DNA from: Clostridiaceae bacterium
GTDB lineage: Bacteria > Bacillota > Clostridia > DSM-8532
Length of the DNA: 64,000 nucleotides
NCBI GenBank assembly: GCA_012728015.1
Contig: JAAYFY010000048.1
Span: forward strand, 19,548 to 83,547
Reading direction: 5' to 3'
Below are positions 9,986-19,818 of this stretch, one piece after another. Under the pieces are notes generated by a model. That model was not told the DNA's origin. It ran no database searches and saw only the letters and a program-made list of their open reading frames with translations. A program made the translations under genes and the position numbers. Each line of letters opens with the position of its first letter. The first letter of the stretch is position 1.

Positions 9986-12388
9986 ATGCCGGTAAAACCG
10001 CTTCCAGCTTCAGCGCTCAGAAGAGAATGCGACCCGTCCATGTTTGATTTTGATAATACAAGCCAGATTAAGCCTTCCAGGGAAGTGATCGGCCAGCGCC
10101 GGGCTGTGGAGGCCACCGAATTTGGCCTTGCTATTGACCTTGACGGATATAACATATATATGGCCGGCGAGTCGGGACAGGGCAAAACCCGCTATGCCAT
10201 GGAATGCGCCCAAAAGGCGGCAAGGCTCATGCCTGTGCCTGACGACTGGTGCTATGTCTACAATTTTGAGGATTCCAACCGGCCTAAGGCCATCAACCTT
10301 CCGGCGGGCTTGGGACGCGTATTCAAAAAAGACATGGGGGAATTGGTGCGGATCATCGAGCATGAGATTGTAAAGGCCTTCAAGGGCGATGAGTATGAAG
10401 CTGAGAGAGCCCGCATCATAAAGAGATTCCGCGACAAAAAAGACGAGCTGGTCATGAAATTGAGCCAGGAGGCGCAGGAACGCGGATTTCGCATAAAAAT
10501 GGCCGGTTCCGGCATCTACTTCATGCCCCTGATGGATGGCGAGCCCCTAAGCGAGGAGAATTTCAAACAGCTCGACGAAGATGTGAAGATCGAGCTTTCA
10601 AAATCCTCTGAAGAACTACAGGAGCAGACCAACGATATTATAAGGAAAATCCGCGAGATAGATACCGACGCGGAGGAGGCCATTAAGAAATGGGAGAACC
10701 AGATCGCCCTATATGCCGTTGGGATACATATAGACGACCTTAAAGAAAAATACCGGCTTTACCCGGAGGTAGCGGAGTACCTTAACGAAGTAAGAAGCGA
10801 TATCCTGGAAAATATCGATTCCCTTGTGCGCAGCGATTTTGGCGACGACCAGCAGTCCATACTCCTTCAGATAATGGCCAGAAGGGGCATTGAAGACAAC
10901 CCCTACCACCGTTACAGGGTCAATCTCCTGGTTGACAACAGCCACCTGAAAGGCGCGCCCGTCGTTGTTGATTATAATCCCACATACTACAACCTGATGG
11001 GGCGATGTGAATACGAAAATGAATTCGGGACCATGACCACCGATTACACCATGATTAAGCCGGGGTTGTTCCATCAGGCCAACGGCGGGTTTCTGATCCT
11101 GCAGATCAACGATGTCCTTTCCAACCCCCAATCCTTCGCGGCCATAAAAAGGACCCTGAAGACAAGGCAGATCGTTATTGAGAACATCAAGGAACAGATG
11201 GGACTGGTCGCCGTATCGGCACTTAAGCCTGAGCCCATCCCCATCAATGTCAAGATCATACTGGTGGGGAGCAGCGAGATGTACCAGTTCCTGTACAACT
11301 ATGACCGCGATTTCAAGAAGTATTTCAAAATCAAGGCCGAGTTTGATGAGCAGATGGACTGGAACCATGATAACATCATAAAACTTACCCGATACATAAG
11401 CGCGTTCTGCAGCAAGGAGGGCGTCCCGCATTTCGACAGGACCGGCGTCGCTGAGGTCGTCAACTACTGTTCCTGGCTGGTGCAGGACCAGACAAAGCTG
11501 ACTACCCGTTTCAGCCAGATAGTCAACATCCTGGGGGAGGCCGGTACCTGGGCCCGGGTTGAGAAGTCGAAACTTGTCAGCGCCCGGCATGTGAAAAAGG
11601 CTGTAATGGAGAGGATGAAGCGTTCCAGCAAATATGACGAGCTATTGCTGGAACTGGTCCGGGACGGCACCATCATGATAGATACCGACGGCTGGGTTAT
11701 AGGACAGATAAACGGTCTTGCCGTAATTAACATGGGGGATTATATCTTCGGGAAACCCGCAAGGATCACGGCAGCCACCTTCATGGGCAAGGCAGGCATA
11801 GTGGATATTGAGCGCGAGGTGGAAACGGGCGGTTATACACATTCCAAGGGCGTCCTGATCCTGAGCGGCTATATCGGAAGGAAGTATGCTCAGGACATCC
11901 CGCTTTCGCTGACCGCCAGCATCTGTTTTGAGCAGAATTACGGCGGAATTGACGGTGACAGCGCCTCTTCCACTGAATTATACGCCATCCTGTCCAGCCT
12001 GGCGGATCTGTCCATCAACCAGGGCATTGCCGTCACAGGATCGGTAAACCAGCTGGGGGTCATCCAGCCCATCGGCGGTGCGACCTTTAAGGTCCAAAGC
12101 TATTTCAACATATGCAGGGTAAAAGGACTGACGGGAAAGCAGGGCGTGATTATCCCCGCCCAGAACGTCAAAAACCTGATACTCAGCGATGATGTGGTTA
12201 AAGCCGTGGAAGAGGGGATGTTCCATATCTATCCTGTCTCTACGGTGGATGAGGGCATCGAGATCCTGACCGGTGTACCTGCCGGAGAGAAAAACCCTGA
12301 CGGGACTTATCCCGAGGGTACTGTAAATGACCGGGTTTACAAGAAACTCAGGTACTATGCCGAAACCACCGCCAGGTACAAAGAGTAA
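9986..12388 (+). CDS. Lon-type AAA+ ATP-dependent protease (LonB-like/AAA_32 family)
   Basis: About 800 residues, of the Lon-related family found beside LonA in Firmicutes and Thermotogae. Unlike LonA it has no N-terminal LON domain: Walker A GESGQGKT is already at residues 61-68. A long helical, charged insert follows (~130-290), then an AAA+ core with a Walker-B-like segment in GGFLILQINDVL. The protease domain has Ser659 in GDSASSTEL and Lys702 in GGATFKVQ, a 43-residue gap identical to LonA, so it should be catalytically active. Start: ATG 9986 has GGAAGGA nine bases upstream. ATG 9968 would add six residues with a poorer site. Substrates are unknown. The window thus encodes two Lon-class proteases 3.5 kb apart. 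Confidence 0.9.
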   Translation: MPVKPLPASALRRECDPSMFDFDNTSQIKPSREVIGQRRAVEATEFGLAIDLDGYNIYMAGESGQGKTRYAMECAQKAARLMPVPDDWCYVYNFEDSNRPKAINLPAGLGRVFKKDMGELVRIIEHEIVKAFKGDEYEAERARIIKRFRDKKDELVMKLSQEAQERGFRIKMAGSGIYFMPLMDGEPLSEENFKQLDEDVKIELSKSSEELQEQTNDIIRKIREIDTDAEEAIKKWENQIALYAVGIHIDDLKEKYRLYPEVAEYLNEVRSDILENIDSLVRSDFGDDQQSILLQIMARRGIEDNPYHRYRVNLLVDNSHLKGAPVVVDYNPTYYNLMGRCEYENEFGTMTTDYTMIKPGLFHQANGGFLILQINDVLSNPQSFAAIKRTLKTRQIVIENIKEQMGLVAVSALKPEPIPINVKIILVGSSEMYQFLYNYDRDFKKYFKIKAEFDEQMDWNHDNIIKLTRYISAFCSKEGVPHFDRTGVAEVVNYCSWLVQDQTKLTTRFSQIVNILGEAGTWARVEKSKLVSARHVKKAVMERMKRSSKYDELLLELVRDGTIMIDTDGWVIGQINGLAVINMGDYIFGKPARITAATFMGKAGIVDIEREVETGGYTHSKGVLILSGYIGRKYAQDIPLSLTASICFEQNYGGIDGDSASSTELYAILSSLADLSINQGIAVTGSVNQLGVIQPIGGATFKVQSYFNICRVKGLTGKQGVIIPAQNVKNLILSDDVVKAVEEGMFHIYPVSTVDEGIEILTGVPAGEKNPDGTYPEGTVNDRVYKKLRYYAETTARYKE

Positions 12389-12479
12389 GCCTGTAGGCCA
12401 GGGGCCTGCAGACAGTGTGAAAATATCTTTCTCACAATAATACCAAGCAGTTTATGGGGGGGATCCCGCAAAACAAGGC

Positions 12480-12507
12480 CGCCTTGCGATAAGGCGCTAT
12501 CTTTTTT
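12480..12507 (+). terminator. Probable intrinsic terminator after the LonB-like gene
   Basis: CGCCTT, loop GCGAT, AAGGCG, then CTATC and a run of six T (12502-12507). The stem is short (6 bp) and the U-run is offset by five bases, so it is moderate rather than strong. Confidence 0.55.
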
Positions 12508-12639
12508 GCATAACTTATTTCCACTATATCTTTTTATCTGTTTTTGAAAAACTAAATTCCGCTTTGTGCCTTTTTGGAGTGGAATTTACTTTTTCAAATG
12601 ACTGGTAATAAAAAAATGGGTTGGGGCATAAATTTGTTC

Positions 12640-12668
12640 TTGCAAATCAAGTAATCCTGTAGTACAAT
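12640..12668 (+). promoter_or_regulatory. Promoter of the S10 ribosomal operon
   Basis: TTGCAA (12640-12645), a 17-base spacer and TACAAT (12663-12668). The predicted start near 12675 leaves a leader of about 250 nt before rpsJ. It is the best sigma-A match in the 537-base gap between the LonB-like gene and rpsJ. Confidence 0.75.
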
Positions 12669-12816
12669 ATTGGTTGCTGTGACAAGGCATACGATGAAGC
12701 TGCAGATTGCAGGCGAAACAGACTGGGAACTGCTGCTGAGAATGTCCGATTCGGAGAAATTGGGCGCAAGTCACTGTACATCATGCATGTTAATTCATTT
12801 GTATGTTTGTATTGTG

Positions 12817-12839
12817 GCCCAGGGTAAATCTGGGCTTTT
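12817..12839 (+). promoter_or_regulatory. Terminator-like hairpin in the S10 operon leader
   Basis: GCCCAG, loop GGTAAAT, CTGGGC, TTTT lies about 145 nt into the predicted leader and 86 bases before rpsJ. A GC stem with a short U-run inside a ribosomal-protein leader suggests an attenuator. The rest of the leader (12675-12925) contains no ORF with a ribosome binding site. No known r-protein leader class was recognised by eye. Confidence 0.45.
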
Positions 12840-12925
12840 CCTATGATTTAACATGGAACACCCGGCAGAGTGTACAGAGAACAGCTTGTTGCGCCAGAGA
12901 AATCAATACTCGAGGAGGTTTGTAT

Positions 12926-13237
12926 ATGGCGAACAAACAGAAAATCAGAATCAGGCTGAAGGCGTTTGATCACCAGGTTATCGACCAATCGGCAGAGAAG
13001 ATTGTCGAAACCGCAAAGAGAACGGGTGCTAAAGTTTCGGGGCCTGTGCCTCTTCCAACCAGGAAAGAGATTGTAACAATACTTAGGGCTCCTCACAAGT
13101 ATAAGGACTCTCGTGAGCAGTTTGAAATCAGGACACACAAGAGGCTCATCGATATACTTATGCCCACTCCCAAGACGGTTGACGCCCTTATGAGGCTGGA
13201 TCTTCCGGCGGGCGTGGATATTGAGATCAAGCTGTGA
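12926..13237 (+). CDS. rpsJ: 30S ribosomal protein S10
   Basis: S10, 103 residues, sits in the 30S head and also acts with NusB in antitermination. The N-terminus [18 protein letters not shown] and the RRLIDIL-type motif ([15 protein letters not shown]) are characteristic. The true start is ATG 12926 behind GAGGAGG. The open frame extends 41 codons upstream but that part lacks a ribosome binding site. It is the first gene of the S10-spc-alpha supercluster, preceded by a long leader. Confidence 0.97.
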   Translation: MANKQKIRIRLKAFDHQVIDQSAEKIVETAKRTGAKVSGPVPLPTRKEIVTILRAPHKYKDSREQFEIRTHKRLIDILMPTPKTVDALMRLDLPAGVDIEIKL

Positions 13238-13293
13238 AGAATCGATGATGTTAAGTTCAGCGCGACTGAACCAATGACAGGAGGTATTTTAGG

Positions 13294-13926
13294 ATGAAAA
13301 AGTTCATGCTTGGAAAGAAATTAGGTATGACCCAGGTATTCAACGAAAACGGCGATATGCTGCCGGTTACCGTTATTGCCGCGGGACCTTTGTCGGTCGT
13401 CCAGAAGAAAACCGAAGAGATCGACGGATATAACTCCATCAAGGTGGGCTATGAGGACGTCCCCGCAAAAAGACTCAACAAGCCCGACAAAGGCCAGTTT
13501 GAAAAGGCCAGGGTCCCTGCGAAGAGGTATCTGAGGGAATTCAGGCTTGACGACATCTCCGGCTTTGAAGTGGGGAGTGTCATTAAGGTTGAAGACATGT
13601 TCACGGATGGCGACAAGGTTGATGTATCCGGCATTTCCAAGGGCAAGGGCTTCGCAGGAACGGTAAAGCGTTTTGGAACGGCGCGGGGCCGTATGTCCCA
13701 CGGTTCGGGATATCACAGAGGCATTGGCTCCATGGGTGGTACTTCCAATCCGAGCCGTATTTTCAAGGGTAAAGGCATGCCTGGCCACATGGGAGCCGAG
13801 AAAGTGACCGTTCAGAATCTGTCGGTCGTGAAGGTAGATGCTGAAAGAGGACTCTTACTCGTTAAGGGCGCAGTACCCGGCCCCAAGGGCGGCCTCCTTG
13901 TGATCAAGGATTCGGTTAAGGCATAG
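13294..13926 (+). CDS. rplC: 50S ribosomal protein L3
   Basis: L3, 210 residues, is an early 50S assembly protein near the peptidyl-transferase centre. It opens [16 protein letters not shown] and contains the family signature around [20 protein letters not shown] and the tip loop [23 protein letters not shown] 13294 follows AGGAGG. It lies 56 bases after rpsJ in the S10 operon. Confidence 0.97.
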   Translation: MKKFMLGKKLGMTQVFNENGDMLPVTVIAAGPLSVVQKKTEEIDGYNSIKVGYEDVPAKRLNKPDKGQFEKARVPAKRYLREFRLDDISGFEVGSVIKVEDMFTDGDKVDVSGISKGKGFAGTVKRFGTARGRMSHGSGYHRGIGSMGGTSNPSRIFKGKGMPGHMGAEKVTVQNLSVVKVDAERGLLLVKGAVPGPKGGLLVIKDSVKA

Positions 13927-13956
13927 CGAAAGACTAGCTCGGAAGGAGGATAAAAT

Positions 13957-14580
13957 ATGCCAAAAGTTAACGTTTATAATATGGATGGCCAAAAGGTCGG
14001 CGATATGATATTAAGTGACGACGTGTTCGGCGTTGAAGTAAATGAAGCAGCTATGCATGCCGCGGTTGTGAACATCCTTGCCAACGCGAGGCAGGGAACC
14101 CAGTCCACAAAAACCCGGGCGGAGGTAAGAGGCGGCGGCAGGAAACCCTGGAGACAGAAGGGGATCGGCCGTGCCCGGCATGGCAGCATACGCTCACCCC
14201 AGTGGGCCGGCGGCGGTGTAGCTTTGGGGCCCAAGCCCAGAAGCTACAGGTACAACCTGCCCAAGAAGGTTAAGAGGCTGGCTCTTAAAAGCGCGCTTAC
14301 CAGCAAGGTCATTGGCAACGATATGGTTGTACTGGACGAGCTTAAACTTGAAGCCATCAAGACCAGGGAAATGGTGAAGGTGCTGGGCAAGCTGAATGTG
14401 GACAGCTCAGCCTTGATCGTGCTTCCCGCGGTAGACGAAAAGGTTATCAAGTCTTCCAGGAATATCAGCGGTGTAAAGACGGCTCTGGTGAACACCATCA
14501 ATACCTACGACATTCTCAGGTATAAGAAGTTCATAGCCACCAGGGAAGCCATCGCGAAGATTGAGGAGGTGTATGCGTGA
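13957..14580 (+). CDS. rplD: 50S ribosomal protein L4
   Basis: L4, 207 residues, lines the peptide exit tunnel. In some bacteria it represses its own S10 operon through the leader mRNA. The tunnel loop is recognisable in [20 protein letters not shown]. The start ATG 13957 has GGAAGGAGGA upstream. The stop codon overlaps the start of rplW, so translation is coupled. Macrolide-relevant tunnel residues look wild type. Confidence 0.97.
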   Translation: MPKVNVYNMDGQKVGDMILSDDVFGVEVNEAAMHAAVVNILANARQGTQSTKTRAEVRGGGRKPWRQKGIGRARHGSIRSPQWAGGGVALGPKPRSYRYNLPKKVKRLALKSALTSKVIGNDMVVLDELKLEAIKTREMVKVLGKLNVDSSALIVLPAVDEKVIKSSRNISGVKTALVNTINTYDILRYKKFIATREAIAKIEEVYA

Positions 14581-14933
14581 TGAAACGCGCGGAGGATATC
14601 ATAATTCGCCCGTACATTACCGAGAAGAGCAACCAGGAAATAGCCCAGGGCAAATACACCTTTATCGTGGATAAAAAGACCACAAAGACCGAGATCAAGA
14701 ACGCCGTTGAGAAGCTTTTCCAGGTTAAGGTCCTGGCGGTCAACACCATTAACTACCAGGGTAAGGAAAAGAGGCTGGGTGTCCATACGGGCAAGACCGA
14801 AGCCTTCAAGAAAGCGATTGTTACCATTGATACCGATCCCAAGCCCGTAACCTACCTTGGCAAGGGCGGCAAGGAAGTAACAACCGTCAAGAAGTATAAG
14901 ACATCCATCGAGGAGTTTGGCGTGGGCCAGTAA
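14580..14933 (+). CDS. rplW: 50S ribosomal protein L23
   Basis: L23, 117 residues, sits at the exit-tunnel mouth and docks trigger factor and SRP. RAEDIIIRPYITEKS at the N-terminus and VLAVNTINYQGKEKRLG are typical. Two overlapping starts exist: ATG 14580 and GTG 14577, which adds one Met. AGGAGG at 14564-14569 suits both. The following 96-base gap before rplB contains no signal I can support. Confidence 0.95.
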   Translation: MKRAEDIIIRPYITEKSNQEIAQGKYTFIVDKKTTKTEIKNAVEKLFQVKVLAVNTINYQGKEKRLGVHTGKTEAFKKAIVTIDTDPKPVTYLGKGGKEVTTVKKYKTSIEEFGVGQ

Positions 14934-15029
14934 ATCATCTGCGCATAATCAGCCGGACAGGCCGGAAATATAGGATCCGCACTCGTCCTGATAACGGCCT
15001 GCTCCCAATACGATAAAGGAGTGGAAGAA

Positions 15030-15857
15030 ATGTCAGTAAAGAAATACAACCCCACATCTCCCGGAAGAAGATTCATGTCTGTATCGACATTCGAGGAGAT
15101 TACCAGGAAGGAACCGGAAAAGAGCCTTCTTGCCCCGCTGAAAAGAAAGAGCGGGAGGAATTCTTACGGAAGAATAACGGTACGCCATCGTGGCGGCGGC
15201 GCTAAGCAGAAGTACAGAATAATTGACTTTAAAAGGGATAAGGACAATATTCCCGCGAAGGTTTCATCCATTGAATACGATCCCAACAGGACGGCCCGCA
15301 TCGCCCTGCTCACCTATGCCGACGGGGAGAAGAGATACATTATCGCTCCCGACGGGCTGCAAGTGGGTGACCAGGTGATTTCGGGACCGGATGCCGATAT
15401 CAAGCTGGGTAACGCGCTGCCCCTGGAGAACATTCCTCTGGGTACATTCATCCACAATATTGAGCTGAAACCCGGAAAGGGCGGCCAGCTTGTCCGGGCG
15501 GCAGGAAACCTTGCGCAGCTAATGGCCAAGGAAGGCAAGTACGCCCAGGTAAGGCTTCCATCCGGTGAAGTCAGGAAGATCAATATCAAGTGCAAGGCGA
15601 CCATTGGTCAGGTGGGAAATGTCGAGCATGAGAATATCACAATCGGCAAGGCAGGAAGAAAACGCTGGCTGGGCTTCAGGCCGTCTGTCCGCGGTGTTGT
15701 CATGAATCCCAGTGACCATCCCCACGGCGGCGGCGAAGGCAAGTCACCCATAGGTATGCCAAGCCCTGTTACACCCTGGGGTAAACCGACACTCGGTTAC
15801 AAGACCAGAAAGAAGAACAAGCTGAGCAATAAACTGATTGTCAAGAGGCGCAAGTAA
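15030..15857 (+). CDS. rplB: 50S ribosomal protein L2
   Basis: L2, 275 residues, binds 23S rRNA domain IV and supports subunit joining and peptidyl transfer. [14 protein letters not shown] at the start and the near-C-terminal histidine motif [12 protein letters not shown] are conserved. ATG 15030 is chosen because AAAGGAG lies eight bases upstream and gives the standard length. A GTG at 15021 falls inside that site. Confidence 0.97.
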   Translation: MSVKKYNPTSPGRRFMSVSTFEEITRKEPEKSLLAPLKRKSGRNSYGRITVRHRGGGAKQKYRIIDFKRDKDNIPAKVSSIEYDPNRTARIALLTYADGEKRYIIAPDGLQVGDQVISGPDADIKLGNALPLENIPLGTFIHNIELKPGKGGQLVRAAGNLAQLMAKEGKYAQVRLPSGEVRKINIKCKATIGQVGNVEHENITIGKAGRKRWLGFRPSVRGVVMNPSDHPHGGGEGKSPIGMPSPVTPWGKPTLGYKTRKKNKLSNKLIVKRRK

Positions 15858-15880
15858 TTGGCCGGAAGGAGGTTTGTACC

Positions 15881-16165
15881 GTGGGAAGATCGCTGAAAAA
15901 AGGTCCTTATGTTGATGAAAGGCTTTTATCCAGAATTATTGCAATGAACGATAAAAACGAGAAAAAGGTTATAAAAACCTGGTCCCGTGCATCCACTATC
16001 TTTCCCGACATGGTGGGACACACGATTGCGGTCCATGACGGGCGTAAGCATGTACCGGTTTATATAACCGAGGATATGGTTGGCCACAAGCTTGGTGAGT
16101 TTGCTCCAACACGCAGCTACAGAGGCCACAGCAAGGACGAAAAGAGCTCAAAGCTTAAGAGGTAA
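15881..16165 (+). CDS. rpsS: 30S ribosomal protein S19
   Basis: S19, 94 residues, is a 30S head protein forming bridge B1a with the 50S subunit. [15 protein letters not shown] and [17 protein letters not shown] are diagnostic. The start is GTG 15881 with GGAAGGAGG upstream. Confidence 0.96.
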   Translation: MGRSLKKGPYVDERLLSRIIAMNDKNEKKVIKTWSRASTIFPDMVGHTIAVHDGRKHVPVYITEDMVGHKLGEFAPTRSYRGHSKDEKSSKLKR

Positions 16166-16195
16166 GAACTTTCTGAAGCGGAAGGAGGAATTGAC

Positions 16196-16675
16196 TTGGG
16201 CAGAAAGGTGATGTCCAAAGAGGAGCTTCTCGAGAAAAAGGAGGAGCTGCTCGAACAGTACAGCAAAATCCGCAGTAAATCCAAAAAGCTTCCCGTTCTG
16301 ACAAAGAAGGAACGGAAGGTTCTTGGCATAGGCAAGGACGAAGGCAGGGCTGTTGTAAGGTATGCCAGGATTTCTGCCAGGAAGGCCAAGCTGGTTATCG
16401 ATCTTATAAGGAATAAGGGAATTGATGAAGCTTACGCTATATTGAGGTATACGCCCAAGAAAGCATCGGAGATTCTATACAAGCTGCTTAAATCCGCGGA
16501 GGCCAACGCCGTAAACAACAACCAGCTGGACAGGGAAAGCTTGTATGTATCGGAAATATATGCTGAACAGGGCCCGACACTGAAGAGGATCAGGCCGAGG
16601 GCACAGGGCCGGGCTTTCAGGATCCGCAAGAGAACCAGCCACATTACAGTGGTTCTCAAGGAAAAGGCTAAATAG
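16196..16675 (+). CDS. rplV: 50S ribosomal protein L22 with ~50-residue N-terminal extension
   Basis: L22 binds 23S rRNA and its beta-hairpin lines the exit tunnel. The canonical core begins near residue 52 ([20 protein letters not shown]) and ends [10 protein letters not shown]. The protein is 159 residues instead of about 110 because of a Lys/Glu-rich N-terminal helix-like extension ([19 protein letters not shown]...) plus a basic linker. The long form is supported by AGGAGG at 16183-16188, seven bases before the TTG start at 16196. No ribosome binding site precedes the core. A later ATG at 16211 would still leave most of the extension. Confidence 0.92.
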   Translation: MGRKVMSKEELLEKKEELLEQYSKIRSKSKKLPVLTKKERKVLGIGKDEGRAVVRYARISARKAKLVIDLIRNKGIDEAYAILRYTPKKASEILYKLLKSAEANAVNNNQLDRESLYVSEIYAEQGPTLKRIRPRAQGRAFRIRKRTSHITVVLKEKAK

Positions 16676-16688
16676 GGGAGGTTGCAGA

Positions 16689-17354
16689 ATGGGCCAGAAA
16701 GTAAATCCGCACGGACTGAGAATAGGAATCATTAAGGACTGGGATACGAAGTGGTATGCCAGCAAGAGGGACTTCAGCAGCTTCCTGGTTGAGGATTTCA
16801 AACTCCGGAAGTATATCAAGAAAAAGCTTTATATCGCGGGGATCTCCAGAATCGAGATTGAACGGGCGGCAGCCAAGATAAAGATCAATATCCACACCGC
16901 CAAGCCCGGTATAATCATCGGTAAGCAGGGAGCGGGCATCGAAGCCCTCAGGAAGGAACTTGAGAAGATGACTGGCAAGAGTGTCCTTCTCAATATCACC
17001 GAGATAAAGACTCCCGAGGTGAATGCCCAATTGGTTGCCGAGGGCATTGCCGCGCAGCTGGAAAAACGTATTTCATTCCGCCGCGCTATGAAGCAGGCTA
17101 TGTCCCGGGCTATGAAGATGGGCGCGAAGGGTATCAAGACCCAGGTTTCCGGAAGGCTGGGCGGTACTGAAATCGCGCGTACCGAGCATTATCATGAGGG
17201 TACGATTCCCCTTCAGACACTGCGCGCGGATATCGACTATGGATTTGCGGAAGCAGACACCACCTATGGAAAAATAGGCGTTAAGGTATGGATTTATAAA
17301 GGCGAGGTTCTTCCCAGCAAGAAGAAAGATAAGAAGGAAGGGGGAGAAGCATAA
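16689..17354 (+). CDS. rpsC: 30S ribosomal protein S3
   Basis: S3, 221 residues, lines the mRNA entry channel and has helicase-related function with S4 and S5. It starts [19 protein letters not shown] and carries the KH-domain loop [19 protein letters not shown]. The C-terminal tail is basic and acidic-mixed, as usual. Its stop overlaps the first base of the rplP ATG (TAATG). Confidence 0.97.
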   Translation: MGQKVNPHGLRIGIIKDWDTKWYASKRDFSSFLVEDFKLRKYIKKKLYIAGISRIEIERAAAKIKINIHTAKPGIIIGKQGAGIEALRKELEKMTGKSVLLNITEIKTPEVNAQLVAEGIAAQLEKRISFRRAMKQAMSRAMKMGAKGIKTQVSGRLGGTEIARTEHYHEGTIPLQTLRADIDYGFAEADTTYGKIGVKVWIYKGEVLPSKKKDKKEGGEA

Positions 17355-17776
17355 TGCTGATGCCTAAGAGAGTCAAATACAGAAGGGTACAGAGGGGACG
17401 CATGACCGGCAAGGCGACCCGCGGCAATACAATTGCCTACGGCGACTTTGGCCTGCAGGCCACAGAGCCGGCATGGATCACAAGCAATCAGATTGAGGCG
17501 GCACGTGTAGCCATGACCCGTTTTGTAAAGAGAGGCGGCCATGTCTGGATCAAGATTTTCCCAGACAAGCCTGTTACCAAGAAGCCTGCCGAAACTCGCA
17601 TGGGCTCCGGTAAAGGATCCCCCGAATACTGGGTGGCAGTTGTAAAACCGGGCCGCGTATTGTTTGAGATCGCGGGCGTACCGGAAGATATAGCCAGGGA
17701 AGCATTGAGACTGGGGTCTCACAAGTTGCCTGTAAAGTGCAAGATCATAGCACGTAACGAAGAGGTAGGTGTATAG
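17354..17776 (+). CDS. rplP: 50S ribosomal protein L16
   Basis: L16, 140 residues, positions A-site tRNA and is needed late in 50S assembly. [17 protein letters not shown] and the C-terminal KLPVKCKII are family hallmarks. ATG 17354 matches the usual MLMPKR start and overlaps the rpsC stop by one base. Confidence 0.97.
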   Translation: MLMPKRVKYRRVQRGRMTGKATRGNTIAYGDFGLQATEPAWITSNQIEAARVAMTRFVKRGGHVWIKIFPDKPVTKKPAETRMGSGKGSPEYWVAVVKPGRVLFEIAGVPEDIAREALRLGSHKLPVKCKIIARNEEVGV

Positions 17777-17777
17777 A

Positions 17778-17984
17778 ATGAAAGCTTCTGATTTGAAAGA
17801 GCTCAGGGAAAAGACACGTGACGAACTCAATGAGGAGCTCAACGAACTCAAGGCAGAATTGTTCAAGCTGAGGTTTCAGCATGCTACGAGCCAGCTTGAG
17901 AATCCTATGATGCTGAAGCAGGTTAAAAAGGATATAGCACGGGTGAAGACCATCATCCGTGAAAAGGAACTTGGAATAAGGTAG
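17778..17984 (+). CDS. rpmC: 50S ribosomal protein L29
   Basis: L29, 68 residues, is an exit-tunnel neighbour of L23 and part of the SRP and trigger-factor docking region. It has the helical [21 protein letters not shown]-terminus and the [19 protein letters not shown] motif. ATG 17778 follows rplP by one base. A GTG at 17769 would overlap rplP and is not needed. Confidence 0.95.
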   Translation: MKASDLKELREKTRDELNEELNELKAELFKLRFQHATSQLENPMMLKQVKKDIARVKTIIREKELGIR

Positions 17985-18023
17985 GTTCGACGGATCCTAT
18001 AACCGGAAGGAGGTTTGCTTTGC

Positions 18024-18281
18024 GTGGCTGAAAGGAATATAAGAAAAACCCGGATAGGAAGGGTTGTAAGTGATAAAATGGATAAGACCATTGTCGTGGC
18101 TGTTGAGGACAATGTAAAGCACCCGCTTTACAAAAAGATTATGAGGAGAACTACCAAGTTCAAGGCCCATGACGAAAACAATGAATGCGGAGTCGGTGAT
18201 CGCGTAGAGATTATGGAAACCAGGCCCTTCAGCAAGGAGAAGAGATGGCGGCTGGTCAGGATCATCGAAAAAGCGAAGTAA
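18024..18281 (+). CDS. rpsQ: 30S ribosomal protein S17
   Basis: S17, 85 residues, is a primary 16S rRNA-binding OB-fold protein. [21 protein letters not shown] and [17 protein letters not shown] are characteristic. GTG 18024 is taken as start because GGAAGGAGG at 18005-18013 is ten bases upstream. A TTG at 18015 is too close to that site. Confidence 0.94.
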   Translation: MAERNIRKTRIGRVVSDKMDKTIVVAVEDNVKHPLYKKIMRRTTKFKAHDENNECGVGDRVEIMETRPFSKEKRWRLVRIIEKAK

Positions 18282-18296
18282 GAGGAGGCGCAGGAA

Positions 18297-18665
18297 ATGA
18301 TTCAGGCAGAGACCTATTTAAAGTCGGCTGACAACACTGGCGCCAAGGAATTGATGTGCATAAAAGTCCTGGGCGGCACAAGGAGAAAGTATGCCAATAT
18401 AGGCGATGTAATCGTCTGTTCGGTCAAAAGTGCAACGCCCGGCGGTGTTGTCAAGAAAGGCGAAATAGTCAGAGCTGTTGTTGTCCGTTCGGTAAAGGGC
18501 CTGAAAAGGCCGGACGGTTCGGTGATACGTTTCGATGAGAATGCGGCGGTTATTCTCAAGGATGACGGCAGCCCGAGAGGAACCCGTATATTTGGCCCCG
18601 TCGCAAGGGAACTCAGGGAAAAGGACTACATGAAGATCATATCCCTTGCGCCGGAAGTGCTGTAA
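18297..18665 (+). CDS. rplN: 50S ribosomal protein L14
   Basis: L14, 122 residues, sits at the subunit interface and is the docking site for RsfS. The start [19 protein letters not shown] and the C-terminus [20 protein letters not shown] match the family end to end. ATG 18297 follows GAGGAGG. This gene begins the spc-type portion of the supercluster with no break in transcription visible. Confidence 0.97.
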   Translation: MIQAETYLKSADNTGAKELMCIKVLGGTRRKYANIGDVIVCSVKSATPGGVVKKGEIVRAVVVRSVKGLKRPDGSVIRFDENAAVILKDDGSPRGTRIFGPVARELREKDYMKIISLAPEVL

Positions 18666-18682
18666 GGAAGGAGGCTTGGCTC

Positions 18683-19027
18683 ATGGGAAAGGTACACGTT
18701 AAAAAGGGAGATATGGTATACGTGCTCAGTGGAAAAGACAACGGCAAGAAAGGGAAGGTCCTTGATGTGGACCACATTGAGGGCAAGGTCGTTGTCGAGG
18801 GCGTCAATGTCGTTACCAAGCATGTTAAGCCGAGACCGAACAAGGGTTTCGAGGGCGGACTGGTTCACCAGGAAGCTCCCATTTATGCTTCCAAGGTCAT
18901 GCTTATCTGCGAAAAATGCGGTGTTCCGACCAAGGTTGGCAGAAAGATCCTTGAAGATGGAGGAAAAGCACGGGTCTGCAAGAAATGCGGGGAAGTAATT
19001 GACATTATCAGGAAAGGGAAAGAGTAA
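18683..19027 (+). CDS. rplX: 50S ribosomal protein L24
   Basis: L24, 114 residues, initiates 50S assembly. The KOW motif is at the N-terminus ([21 protein letters not shown]). The C-terminal half carries two CxxC pairs (LICEKCG and RVCKKCG, residues ~78-106), a zinc-ribbon-like feature found in a subset of L24 proteins. AAGGAAGGAGG precedes ATG 18683. Confidence 0.96.
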   Translation: MGKVHVKKGDMVYVLSGKDNGKKGKVLDVDHIEGKVVVEGVNVVTKHVKPRPNKGFEGGLVHQEAPIYASKVMLICEKCGVPTKVGRKILEDGGKARVCKKCGEVIDIIRKGKE

Positions 19028-19050
19028 TCCTTAAGGAGGTTGAATACAGC

Positions 19051-19593
19051 ATGCCAAGATTGCTTGAAAAGTATAAGTCAGAAGTGGCTCCGGCGCTTCA
19101 GGCTAAATTCAAATACAGGAACCCCATGCAGATCCCGAAGCTGGTAAAGGTTGTTCTCAATATGGGTGTCAATGATATCAAGGAGAACCCCAAGGCCATT
19201 GAGAACGCTGCCAGCGATCTTGCCGTCATTACCGGCCAGAAGGCTATAGTCACCAAGGCAAAGAAGTCTGTTGCCGCATTCAGGATTCGTGAAGGCATGA
19301 GTATCGGCTGCAAGGTGACTCTGCGGGGGAACAGGATGTATGAGTTTGTAGATAAGCTATTCAATGTAGGGCTCCCAAGGGTAAGGGACTTTAGGGGCAT
19401 AAACCCGGATTCCTTCGATGGAAGGGGAAATTTCACCCTTGGAATCAAGGAACAGCTTATCTTCCCGGAGATTGTATATGACAAGGTTGACAGAGTGCGT
19501 GGCATGGACATCACATTTGTTACCACGGCCAAGACCGATGAAGAGGCGAGGGAACTTTTGGCCCTTCTCGGAATGCCATTTGCCAGGAGCTAA
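19051..19593 (+). CDS. rplE: 50S ribosomal protein L5
   Basis: L5, 180 residues, binds 5S rRNA and contacts P-site tRNA. The N-terminal [19 protein letters not shown] and the [22 protein letters not shown] segment are diagnostic. AAGGAGG precedes ATG 19051. Normal length. Confidence 0.97.
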   Translation: MPRLLEKYKSEVAPALQAKFKYRNPMQIPKLVKVVLNMGVNDIKENPKAIENAASDLAVITGQKAIVTKAKKSVAAFRIREGMSIGCKVTLRGNRMYEFVDKLFNVGLPRVRDFRGINPDSFDGRGNFTLGIKEQLIFPEIVYDKVDRVRGMDITFVTTAKTDEEARELLALLGMPFARS

Positions 19594-19607
19594 AGGAGGT
19601 ATTTATA

Positions 19608-19793
19608 GTGGCAAAGAAATCCATGATATTCAAGCAGCAGAGGAAACCCAAATACTCAACGCGTTACTATAACCGTTGCAAGCTCTGTGGCAGACCACAT
19701 GCATATCTCAGAAAATTTGGCCTTTGCCGTATCTGCTTCAGGGAGCTGGCTTACAAGGGTCAGATCCCCGGAGTGAAGAAGGCAAGCTGGTAA
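19608..19793 (+). CDS. rpsZ: 30S ribosomal protein S14, zinc-binding type (type Z)
   Basis: S14, 61 residues, is the short zinc form with four cysteines in [20 protein letters not shown] (residues ~24-43). The zinc form is ancestral and housekeeping in many Firmicutes; the zinc-free paralogue is used under zinc starvation. The start is GTG 19608 with AAAGGAGG upstream, 14 bases after rplE. Confidence 0.96.
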   Translation: MAKKSMIFKQQRKPKYSTRYYNRCKLCGRPHAYLRKFGLCRICFRELAYKGQIPGVKKASW

Positions 19794-19818
19794 CAGTAGT
19801 GAAAGGAGGTCTGTAACA

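Noticed and set aside
10709..11590. 293-codon minus-strand frame inside the LonB-like gene
   Set aside because: Wholly antisense to an intact conserved gene, no ribosome binding site, no recognisable domain.
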